From assembly GCA_947381875.1 (NCBI GenBank), contig CANCXY010000207.1, positions 1 to 5,926 of the forward strand: 5,926 nt of DNA, written 5' to 3'. The position numbers and the translations under genes are program-made. How positions within the stretch are numbered: position 1 is the first letter of the stretch; each line of letters opens with the position of its first letter. This document shows, one piece after another, positions 1 to 5,716 of the stretch. Under the pieces are notes generated by a model. That model did no database searches. It saw nothing but the letters and a program-made list of their open reading frames with translations, and was not told the DNA's origin. The stretch is from an uncultured Clostridia bacterium (lineage in GTDB: Bacteria > Bacillota > Clostridia > Oscillospirales > Ruminococcaceae).

Positions 1-150
1 CCGAAGAATACCTCAGAATTGATGGTGGCCTTTGTAGAAAATACCCCTCTGGATGAAACGACGATTTCAGAATTGGAAAACCTGCTGGCAGAGCGCCGGA
101 AAAGTATACAGGCGAAAGAAGCCGACGGAAAAGGGATCAGGAAGGAGTAA
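1..150 (+). CDS. BlaI/MecI-family transcriptional repressor, C-terminal fragment
   Basis: The first 49 codons are an open frame that enters from outside the window and stops at TAA 148-150. The peptide contains a stretch like SELMVAFVENTPLDETTISE followed by LENLLAERRKS. This matches the C-terminal dimerisation region of BlaI/MecI repressors, where a short helix around LV(E/S) is followed by an acidic linker and an amphipathic helix ending in leucines and charged residues. The DNA-binding winged helix lies upstream and is not visible. Family knowledge: such repressors bind operator palindromes as dimers and are inactivated when a partner M56 metallopeptidase is activated. The start codon of such a peptidase follows 6 bases after this stop, which is the usual blaI-blaR1 order and strengthens the call. 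The basic tail after the helix (KEADGKGIRKE) is not diagnostic. The assignment rests on weak C-terminal similarity plus context. Confidence 0.72.
   Translation, partial: PKNTSELMVAFVENTPLDETTISELENLLAERRKSIQAKEADGKGIRKE
139..147 (+). promoter_or_regulatory. Ribosome binding site of M56 peptidase copy 1
   Basis: AGGAAGGAG ends 9 bases before ATG 157 and lies inside the last codons of the repressor gene. It fixes ATG 157 rather than the internal ATG 184 as the start. The aligned GTG of copy 2 (4934) occupies the same position and also has an upstream Shine-Dalgarno sequence. The overlap with the repressor's last codons suggests translational coupling. Confidence 0.75.
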
Positions 151-156
151 CAGATC

Positions 157-930
157 ATGGTGGTCTCGTCCAGCTCCCTCATAATGGCGCTGCTGTGGTT
201 TACGGTGGCTGCATACATCGGCTGCCGGATGCTGCGCAGATCGGAAAAGCCCGCGCTGGCTTTCCTTTCCGCCGCCGTTGTTCTGGTGGCATTGCGGGCT
301 GTCCTGCCGCTCCGTTATCCCGGAAGTACAGCGCTCCGCTCAAAAATAGATGCTGTATTTGCCTGGCGGCCCTTTCCCGGTGTTACACTTGGTGGATGCC
401 TGCTTGCCCTTTGGGGGATAGGCGCGGCTGTCCAGTTGCTTCGCTTTCTGGTAAAATGGATACATCAGGCATGGCTCCTCCGGCGCCTATCCCACGGCCA
501 GCCCGACAGCAGGCTGCTTGATTTGTGCAGCGGTGTTTGCGGCGAGTTGGGCTATATCGGAAAGTGGAAACTGACTGTATCCGAGGAAATCCCCACGGCA
601 TATCAGACGGGCTTTTTCCACCCGTATATCCTGCTCCCCGCCAATACAGCCGGATTTTCAGAAAAGGATATCCGCAACATATTCCGCCATGAAATGCAGC
701 ATTTTATCGGCGGGGATTTGTGGATAAAAACAGGTTTGCAAATAGTCGCCTGCCTGTTGTGGTGGAACCCTGTTATGTCCTTGTTAAACCGCAGTATAGC
801 GCAGGTATTGGAATACCTGTGCGACAAACGAGTATGTGCAAATCTATCCCAGATGGAACAGCTAAACTATCTGGAAACCCTTCTGTATTTTTTCAAAAGG
901 GCGGCAGTAGTACCAGCTAATATAGTAATA
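157..930 (+). repeat. Diverged direct repeat, M56 unit, copy A
   Basis: This aligns along its whole length with 4934-5716 apart from a 9-base difference (extra LPG-type codons in the second copy). Substitutions are mostly at third positions or conservative, as expected for an old duplication kept under selection. Similarity stops abruptly around 930. Confidence 0.9.
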
Positions 931-1170
931 GAAAGGGGAAAAAAGATGGATAAAAGCAAATTGTTGACGCTATGGTGGCAAGTCAGCTTAACAGTGATGG
1001 TGCTGATGGCACTCATCCTGACAATCGCCGAATGTATTTGCAATTTGTGCGGGATATTGGTCCCGGATATTTTGGTGATCGTCTGTGGCACTATGGACCT
1101 TTTCGCACTCTTTGGCTTTGGGTTTGCGATGATAAAAAAGGTGGAAGAACGCAACGAGGAGATGTATTAA
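157..1170 (+). CDS. BlaR1-like M56 metallopeptidase (copy 1), no sensor domain, in frame with a small membrane protein
   Basis: This 337-residue integral membrane protein is probably the protease partner of the BlaI-type repressor just upstream. Hydrophobic segments lie near residues 5-24, 33-50, 76-98 and 192-212. The zinc motif HEMQH is at residues 178-182 and is followed by FIGGDLW; WWNPVM is at 202-207. LEYLCDKRV around 218-226 supplies E219 as the probable third zinc ligand. This order (HExxH, GDL, WWNP, E..CD) is typical of the M56/BlaR1 peptidase domain. Similarity to copy 2 stops near residue 258. The rest (264-337) is a separate two-helix segment that may be an independent gene starting at ATG 946. 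BlaR1 and MecR1 are near 580-600 residues and carry a C-terminal penicillin-binding domain; here that domain is absent, so the inducing signal is unlikely to be a beta-lactam sensed by this protein alone. The start is set by the ribosome binding site at 139-147. The repressor-cleaving role is inferred from family and context. Confidence 0.87.
   Translation: MVVSSSSLIMALLWFTVAAYIGCRMLRRSEKPALAFLSAAVVLVALRAVLPLRYPGSTALRSKIDAVFAWRPFPGVTLGGCLLALWGIGAAVQLLRFLVKWIHQAWLLRRLSHGQPDSRLLDLCSGVCGELGYIGKWKLTVSEEIPTAYQTGFFHPYILLPANTAGFSEKDIRNIFRHEMQHFIGGDLWIKTGLQIVACLLWWNPVMSLLNRSIAQVLEYLCDKRVCANLSQMEQLNYLETLLYFFKRAAVVPANIVIERGKKMDKSKLLTLWWQVSLTVMVLMALILTIAECICNLCGILVPDILVIVCGTMDLFALFGFGFAMIKKVEERNEEMY
931..938 (+). 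promoter_or_regulatory. Internal ribosome binding site for the small membrane protein
   Basis: GAAAGGGG ends 7 bases before ATG 946, inside the long M56 frame. It is weaker than the AAAGGAGG sites of the permease genes but well placed. It sits exactly where similarity between the two M56 copies ends, at the position corresponding to the permease ribosome binding site of copy 2 (5720-5730). This supports a gene boundary there. Confidence 0.5.
946..1170 (+). CDS. Putative small two-helix membrane protein (74 aa), in frame with the M56 gene
   Basis: I do not recognise the family. The peptide begins MDKSKLLTLWWQ and has two hydrophobic segments, roughly residues 10-32 (VSLTVMVLMALILTIAECIC region) and 36-62 (ILVPDILVIVCGTMDLFALFGFGFAM). 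It ends in a charged cytoplasmic-type tail, KKVEERNEEMY. Three cysteines cluster at the end of helix 1 and in the short loop. It shares the frame and stop of the upstream M56 gene, so it could be either a C-terminal extension of the peptidase or a separate protein made from ATG 946. The separate-gene reading is favoured by the ribosome binding site, the fresh Met with basic residues before a helix, and the loss of similarity to M56 copy 2 just before this point. It is the last gene before a terminator, so it belongs to the repressor/peptidase transcription unit. It may be an accessory partner of the peptidase, but its function is unknown. Confidence 0.5.
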   Translation: MDKSKLLTLWWQVSLTVMVLMALILTIAECICNLCGILVPDILVIVCGTMDLFALFGFGFAMIKKVEERNEEMY

Positions 1171-1317
1171 GGAAGGATACGGTATGCGTATCGTCACTCA
1201 TGTCTCCGACGCTGCGGACGCGTCCGATTGAGTTTACCGCATGACGGATAGCATGCTGGCAAAAGCGGGATGACAGGGATATTGCAAAAAGCCGGGCAGA
1301 AGCGCCGCTTTATAGTC
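1171..1317 (+). other. Intergenic segment with broken short reading frames
   Basis: No gene is supported here. A short frame from ATG 1184 (preceded by GGAAGG) reads MRIVTHVSDAADASD and stops at TGA 1229. The same frame continues VYRMTDSMLAKAG to a second TGA at 1271. It looks protein-like but is broken, so it may be a decayed gene end or simply untranslated 3' sequence before the terminator. I cannot assign a source. Confidence 0.3.
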
Positions 1318-1353
1318 AAGGTCAAGCCTTATGATAATAGGGCTTGACCTTTT
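1318..1353 (+). terminator. Rho-independent terminator of the repressor/M56 unit
   Basis: AAGGTCAAGCC (1318-1328) pairs perfectly with GGCTTGACCTT (1341-1351) around a 12-base loop. A T run (1350-1353) and T/A-rich bases follow. The 11-bp stem and T tract form a convincing intrinsic terminator for + strand transcripts coming from the upstream unit. On the other strand the bases after the stem are not T-rich, so a bidirectional role is less likely. It separates the upstream repressor/peptidase unit from the permease unit, which has its own promoter about 90 bases further on. Confidence 0.88.
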
Positions 1354-1446
1354 CTATATCCAATTTGTCAAAATCCTTCCAAAAATTCAGCGAGACGTTT
1401 TTGTGCAGTTCCCCGCAGCCTGGACGCTCTCCGCGTTTCCCCGCCC

Positions 1447-1475
1447 TTGACAAACCATAGATTGTGTGGTATTAT
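1447..1475 (+). promoter_or_regulatory. Sigma-A-type promoter of the permease unit
   Basis: A perfect -35 box TTGACA (1447-1452) and a -10 box TATTAT (1470-1475, one mismatch to TATAAT) are separated by exactly 17 bases. The predicted transcription start is near 1482. No gene is present until the permease at 1699, so this is the probable promoter for permease 1, M56 copy 2 and permease 2. Its near-consensus strength and the palindrome directly over the start suggest tight repression of a strong promoter. Confidence 0.87.
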
Positions 1476-1481
1476 GTAGAA

Positions 1482-1499
1482 AATCTAAAATTTTAGATT
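1482..1499 (+). promoter_or_regulatory. Candidate operator: 18-bp perfect palindrome at the transcription start
   Basis: AATCTAAAATTTTAGATT is a perfect inverted repeat centred between 1490 and 1491. It begins at the predicted +1 of the 1447-1475 promoter. A bound dimeric repressor there would block initiation. The only regulator seen in the window is the BlaI-type repressor at its left edge, making it the leading candidate ligand. However, the site lacks the TACA-N2-TGTA core of well-studied BlaI/CopY operators, so another repressor is possible. The stem is AT-only except for one C-G pair per arm and no T run follows, so it is not a good terminator. Confidence 0.7.
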
Positions 1500-1698
1500 G
1501 CATAAAATAACAAATATTATTGGGGTGGAGAAAAGGCTTTTTACCGAACACGAGCTTGTTATTAGTGCTTTGAGGCGGGAATGAACCGCTGACAAGGATG
1601 CGGATTTTGGCGCGCCTGACGAACCCGGAGATGAACCCCGCGTCATTTCATGCGGCAATGAGTCATTTACAATACCAGTAAAAGGAGGAGGAATCGTT
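1500..1698 (+). other. Long untranslated leader with a possible 19-codon ORF, in frame with permease 1
   Basis: About 215 bases separate the predicted transcription start from the permease start codon. A short frame from GTG 1525 reads EKRLFTEHELVISALRRE after the initiator and stops at TGA 1582; its ribosome binding site is weak. After that TGA the same frame stays open for 38 codons to the permease TTG at 1699, including APDEPGDEPRVISCGNESF and then TIPVKGGG. It could be a leader peptide, a remnant of a gene formerly fused to the permease, or an attenuator region. I see no strong hairpin with a T run and no riboswitch family I recognise. Similarity to the region before permease 2 begins only at about 1669. 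Confidence 0.4.
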
Positions 1699-1860
1699 TT
1701 GAAAAACAACATCTTCTTGCGTTCCACACGGCGGCAGCCAATACGCACGGTGCTTCTCCTGCTTATCATCACGCTGATAACCTTCGCGTTCACGGCGCGG
1801 GCGGCGGAATATCTGCTTGTGCGGCAGGAAACGGAGCGTTTGGGCGGCTATTACAAAGCA
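1669..1860 (+). repeat. Diverged direct repeat, permease 5' end, copy A
   Basis: From about 1669 the sequence aligns without gaps to 5708 onward at a constant offset of 4039 bases. The match covers the ribosome binding site, the TTG start and about 54 codons. Upstream of 1669 the two copies are unrelated. Confidence 0.85.
1681..1691 (+). promoter_or_regulatory. Ribosome binding site of permease 1, deciding a TTG start
   Basis: AAAGGAGGAGG is a near-perfect Shine-Dalgarno sequence ending 7 bases before TTG 1699. The frame is open upstream to TGA 1582, so this site is what places the start at TTG 1699. The matching site and TTG before permease 2 (5720-5730, 5738) support the same choice. Confidence 0.9.
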
Positions 1861-4800
1861 ATCGGGAAAATCTCCCGGCTGGAGGGCACAGGCACCGCGC
1901 CCACCGCCTCCTTTGACGAAACACTGGAATTTTTGGAAAACGACCCCCGTGTGACCCATACAAGCTGGCATCGAACCTGCTCCGCCGTGTTGCAGGATAT
2001 GTACAATGCGGATGTGTATGGGGTTGGCGCTTCAAATAGCTGCAAAACGAACCTTTACTTTACAGGGACGTTGTTGGCTATCAACGAGATGTGTGGAAAT
2101 GCGTCTGTGCTTGTTGACGCCTCAGCCGATGTTAAGTGGACTTTGTGCTGCTATTTTCGCGAGGAGCAGTCCTTGGCCGGCGCACCGGAGCTTGTGTGGG
2201 AAGGGCGCACCGTCAAGGTCTATGTTCCGGCGGAGGAGGCGCAGGCCGCTTTGGACACGCTGACCGTCGGAAAACAGTATCTGCTTTGCGGGCGCGGTAA
2301 GCTATGCAGTCGATATGCAGAAGACTTCTGCCTCAACAAACCCACCATGAGCCCCCCCCAGCGCAGCGGACTCAGGCCGAAGTATGAGGGTGTGACAGGA
2401 GACGATCACCTTACCGCGCTCCCGCTGGCTAAGGGCGCCCCGCTGTTTTATCCTGTTCCTGAGAACGGAGAAATTGATTGGAGCGACCCGGTGCTGACCG
2501 GTGTTGAAGAAGAACTCCAGGTGTGCCGTGAGGAACTGAGCGCGCTGATGGTGTATGCGAGGCGGGCCATGGACATCATGCCGGAAACGCAGCCGGATCA
2601 GGATATCTACCTCGTGGACGGGCGCTGGCTGACCTATGAGGACACCGCCGCGCAGAACCGGGTGTGCGTGATCCATGAGGAGATGGCAAATCTGCGGGGC
2701 CTGTCGATCGGGGACACCATCACGCTGAAGTTGCGGGATGTAGAAGATATTCAGTATGGCTATATCTGGTTCCCTGACTCGGGATATTTGCCGCCCTATG
2801 AAACGGCGACAGAGACCTTCCAGATCGTAGGGACCTATAACTTTGTGCGTCCTGGCCTCGAGCGCCCGGAATATACGGTGCGCCGCAACTACATATGGAT
2901 ACCTGAGTCCGCCGTGCCCGAGAATTTCAACGCCTTTGCTCACCTGCTCAACGCGTCCAGCATATACTTTGCGCTGACTTCCCCTAAAGTCACAGAGGAA
3001 TTTCTGGCCGACACCCACGACGCGCTGGCGGCTATGACGCTGCAGGTGACTATGCAGGATAACGGGTGGGAGGATTTCCAAGCGGCTGTAAAGCCAATGT
3101 TGCAATCGTCACTGTATAACCTTATCATTTTTGGGCTGATCCTGCTCACGGCGCTGTGCCTCGTGGCGTTCTTCTATCTGCGCGCCAGAAAGCGTGATGT
3201 GGCGATTGCGCGGGCGCTCGGCGTCCCGGCGGGCATGTGTGTCTGGCAGGGCGCGCTGCCACTGGCATTGATTGGTTTGGCGGGAACGGCGGGCGGAACA
3301 CTGCTTGGCTGGCAGTATGCCTTGAACCGCGGGGCGAAAACTTTAGCTTCCCTTAGTGCTTACGGTGAGGTTGCTGCCGAATTTGCCCTTCCACGCTATT
3401 GGCTCGCCGCGATTTTCGGCGGCATATTCCTGTTGTTCTTCCTTTTAGCATTGGGCGGGATGGTGTTTTTATCCCGCAAGCCGACGTTGGAACTATTGCA
3501 GGGCAATGTCCAGGTAAAACAGAAAGAAGAAAAAGCGGCGCAGATGGCGGCGCTGGACACAATGCCAAAAACAGCGGGGGCTATGGCCACCGGGCGCGGG
3601 ACAGGCACACTTCCCGCCGCGCCGAAGCGGCCCGCCAAGCGCGCACTTGGCGTTGCTCACACACTGCGGTTTGTCGGCTGCTATATCCGGCGTTCCAAGG
3701 TGAAAAGCGCGTTGGTGCTGTTGCTGGCGGCGTTGTTCACCGTAGGGCTGGCGGCGATTCGGCTCTCTATCCTCCAAAGCAGTGCGCGTGTGGATGAATT
3801 ATTCAACACCGTTTCCGTCGAAATGAGCCTGATGCGCCAAAATTCGACGGACTATGTAATGGGCGGCGGCTTCGTTGCGCAAAAGGCAGTCGACAACATC
3901 CTTTCTTCCGGGTTTGCCAAAAACGTCTACTTAGAGGGCCAGTGCGCCGTGATGAGCATGCAAATCACGGAGGAAAGCGATTCTCCCGATGCGCCAGGCA
4001 CAACCGACAGTTGGAGTTCCGACGGAGCGGCGGCCCTGATGGTCTCTTTCAGCGACCTTGAAAAATTCCAGTCCGTCGGCAGCGGGTCCGAGATAGAAAT
4101 TTCCTACCATGACGGCTGGGATGCAGGGATGTTCGCGCAGGACTGGTCGGGCAGCGGCGCGCTGCCGATGCTGGTGCCCGCACCGCTGTATGAGTCGATG
4201 CACATCCAGCCCAACGGAAATGTTGCGCTGGATATTCTCTGGGAGGACACCGGCGTATTCCATGTGCGTGTGCTGAAGGTGGCCGGTACCTATACCGGGG
4301 CGCTGACAATCAACGGGGGAGGGAGTGACCGTCTCTATCTGCTGACCCCGGCAAGCGTGATGGACGAGGTGATGGGGGACCATATCGCGTACAGCACCGC
4401 CCGTTTTGCGCTGGAGCCATCATGGAACCGGGAACTTGACACCGTATACGCGGCGGTGGAGGAAATCCTCGAAGCCCCCGGCGCGGGGCTGATTCCGCTG
4501 CGCCCCATGATATGGGACGAGGAACTGACGCAGGCGGTGGAGCCTTTGGAAGACAGTATCCGGTTGATGGAAATGCTGTATCCTGTGGCGCTGGCATTGA
4601 GCCTACTGGCGGCGCTGGGCGTGTCGGCGCTGCTGATCCTCACCGAGGCCCGAGAAGCGGCGATTATGCGCGTGCTTGGCACGACGAAGCTGCGCAGCCG
4701 CATTATCCTTGTGCTGCAAATCATTTTCGTGGTACTGGCAGGTCTGATGATTGGGCTTGCGGCGTCGTTCGCGTGGGCCGGCAGTATGGGGCTTGCGTGG

Positions 4801-4926
4801 GCGACGGCGGGGCTGTCCCTGCTCTGCGCGGCGGCGTATCTGCTCTGCGCCAGTGCCGGTTCAGCCGCAGGCGCTGTGATTGTGACAAACCGCCCGCCGC
4901 TGGAACTGCTGCAAGTAAAGGAGTGA
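1699..4926 (+). CDS. FtsX/MacB-type ABC transporter permease, copy 1
   Basis: This 1075-residue membrane protein is a permease subunit of the FtsX superfamily. It has an N-terminal helix (about 17-36), a large extracellular domain (about 37-470) and three helices (about 473-494, 515-537, 568-592). A charged, Lys/Ala-rich cytoplasmic linker (about 602-655) leads to the second half: a helix at 668-690, a second extracellular domain (about 691-957) and three C-terminal helices (about 960-982, 1001-1023, 1030-1058). Each half carries the FtsX signature after its first core helix, RKRDVAIARALGVP (497-510) and EAREAAIMRVLGTT (983-996), and each ends alike (SRKPTLELLQ, 592-601; NRPPLELLQ, 1064-1072). 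Two FtsX domains in one chain suggest that it forms a whole transmembrane unit working with a separate ATPase dimer, which is not in this window. Substrate is unknown; the family covers peptide, lipoprotein and antibiotic export or sensing. The first extracellular domain has ten cysteines, the second only one. Its stop is followed 7 bases later by M56 copy 2. Confidence 0.9.
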   Translation: MKNNIFLRSTRRQPIRTVLLLLIITLITFAFTARAAEYLLVRQETERLGGYYKAIGKISRLEGTGTAPTASFDETLEFLENDPRVTHTSWHRTCSAVLQDMYNADVYGVGASNSCKTNLYFTGTLLAINEMCGNASVLVDASADVKWTLCCYFREEQSLAGAPELVWEGRTVKVYVPAEEAQAALDTLTVGKQYLLCGRGKLCSRYAEDFCLNKPTMSPPQRSGLRPKYEGVTGDDHLTALPLAKGAPLFYPVPENGEIDWSDPVLTGVEEELQVCREELSALMVYARRAMDIMPETQPDQDIYLVDGRWLTYEDTAAQNRVCVIHEEMANLRGLSIGDTITLKLRDVEDIQYGYIWFPDSGYLPPYETATETFQIVGTYNFVRPGLERPEYTVRRNYIWIPESAVPENFNAFAHLLNASSIYFALTSPKVTEEFLADTHDALAAMTLQVTMQDNGWEDFQAAVKPMLQSSLYNLIIFGLILLTALCLVAFFYLRARKRDVAIARALGVPAGMCVWQGALPLALIGLAGTAGGTLLGWQYALNRGAKTLASLSAYGEVAAEFALPRYWLAAIFGGIFLLFFLLALGGMVFLSRKPTLELLQGNVQVKQKEEKAAQMAALDTMPKTAGAMATGRGTGTLPAAPKRPAKRALGVAHTLRFVGCYIRRSKVKSALVLLLAALFTVGLAAIRLSILQSSARVDELFNTVSVEMSLMRQNSTDYVMGGGFVAQKAVDNILSSGFAKNVYLEGQCAVMSMQITEESDSPDAPGTTDSWSSDGAAALMVSFSDLEKFQSVGSGSEIEISYHDGWDAGMFAQDWSGSGALPMLVPAPLYESMHIQPNGNVALDILWEDTGVFHVRVLKVAGTYTGALTINGGGSDRLYLLTPASVMDEVMGDHIAYSTARFALEPSWNRELDTVYAAVEEILEAPGAGLIPLRPMIWDEELTQAVEPLEDSIRLMEMLYPVALALSLLAALGVSALLILTEAREAAIMRVLGTTKLRSRIILVLQIIFVVLAGLMIGLAASFAWAGSMGLAWATAGLSLLCAAAYLLCASAGSAAGAVIVTNRPPLELLQVKE
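4917..4923 (+). promoter_or_regulatory. Ribosome binding site of M56 copy 2, deciding a GTG start
   Basis: AAAGGAG lies in the last codons of permease 1, 10 bases before GTG 4934. GTG 4934 aligns codon for codon with ATG 157 of copy 1, ten codons before a shared internal ATG, so the GTG start is favoured over ATG 4961. Overlap with the permease stop suggests translational coupling. Confidence 0.75.
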
Positions 4927-4933
4927 ACAGCCC

Positions 4934-5716
4934 GTGGCGGTATCGCCCTATTCCCTCGTTATGGCACTGCTGTGGTTTACGGTGGCCGCATATATCGGTT
5001 GCCGGATGCTGCACAGATTAGAAAAACCCGCGTTCGCCTTTCTTTGCGCCGCCGTGGTTCTGGCGGCGCTGCGGGCTGTCCTGCCGCTCCCTTATCCCGG
5101 AAGTGCGGCGTTCCGCTCTAAAATAGACGCGGTATTCGCCCTGCGCCCCTTTCCCGGCCTTCCCGGCGTCACGTTTGGCGGATGCCTGCTTGCCCTTTGG
5201 GGGATAGGCGCGGTTATTCAGTTGCTTCGATTTCTGGCAAAATGGATACGTCAGACACGGTTTCTGCGGCGCGTATCCCACGGCCAGCCCGACAGCAGGC
5301 TGCTTGATTTGTTCAGCGGTGTTTGCGAAGAATTGGGCTATAACGGGAAATGGAAACTGGCTGTATCTGATGAAATCCCCACGGCATATCAGGCAGGCTT
5401 TTTCCACCCCCATATCCTGCTTCCCGTCAACACAGCCGGATTTTCAGAAAAGGATATCCACAACATCTTCCGCCATGAAATGCAGCATTTTATCGGCGGG
5501 GATTTGTGGATAAAAACAGGCTTGCAAATAGCCGCCTGCCTGCTGTGGTGGAACCCTGTGATGTCCCTGTTAAACCGCAGCATGGCGCAGGTATTGGAGT
5601 ATCTGTGCGATAAACGGGTATGTGCCAATCTATCCCAGACGGAGCGGCTAAACTATCTGGAAACCCTGCTGTATTTTTTCAAAAATACGGCGGCGGTTCC
5701 AGCCGATACAGTAACA
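4934..5716 (+). repeat. Diverged direct repeat, M56 unit, copy B
   Basis: This is the partner of 157-930. The stretch encoding FRHEMQHFIGGDLWIKTG is especially well conserved between copies. It continues directly into the permease repeat beginning near 5708, whereas copy A does not. Confidence 0.9.

Noticed and set aside
157..1170. True BlaR1/MecR1 beta-lactam sensor
   Set aside because: Neither M56 copy has the roughly 250-residue penicillin-binding domain with its active-site serine motif; the sequence after the M56 domain is a two-helix segment or a permease.
1184..1315. TGA recoding, suggested by in-frame TGA codons in 1184-1315 and at 1582
   Set aside because: The confident genes use TGG for tryptophan freely, and permease 1 ends at TGA just where the next gene's start and ribosome binding site lie, so TGA acts as a normal stop.
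1323..1478. A reverse-strand frame of about 50 codons that reads like a protein end (HKNVSLNFWKDFD, then KVKPYYHKA) and stops inside the terminator
   Set aside because: It has no start codon or ribosome binding site and is closed by stops at both ends. It overlaps the terminator and promoter. It could be a mobile-element remnant, but nothing in the window shows this.
1482..1499. The AT-rich palindrome as a terminator
   Set aside because: The stem has only one G-C pair per arm, no loop is left in a perfect palindrome, no T run follows, and it sits at a transcription start.
2302..3105. A 267-codon reverse-strand open frame inside permease 1
   Set aside because: It lies opposite a clearly coding FtsX permease, has no ribosome binding site or recognisable motif, and its length is explained by the biased codon usage of the + strand gene.
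5018..5628. Reverse-strand open frames opposite M56 copy 2, similar to ones opposite copy 1
   Set aside because: The similarity between the two antisense frames simply mirrors the duplicated M56 gene on the + strand.
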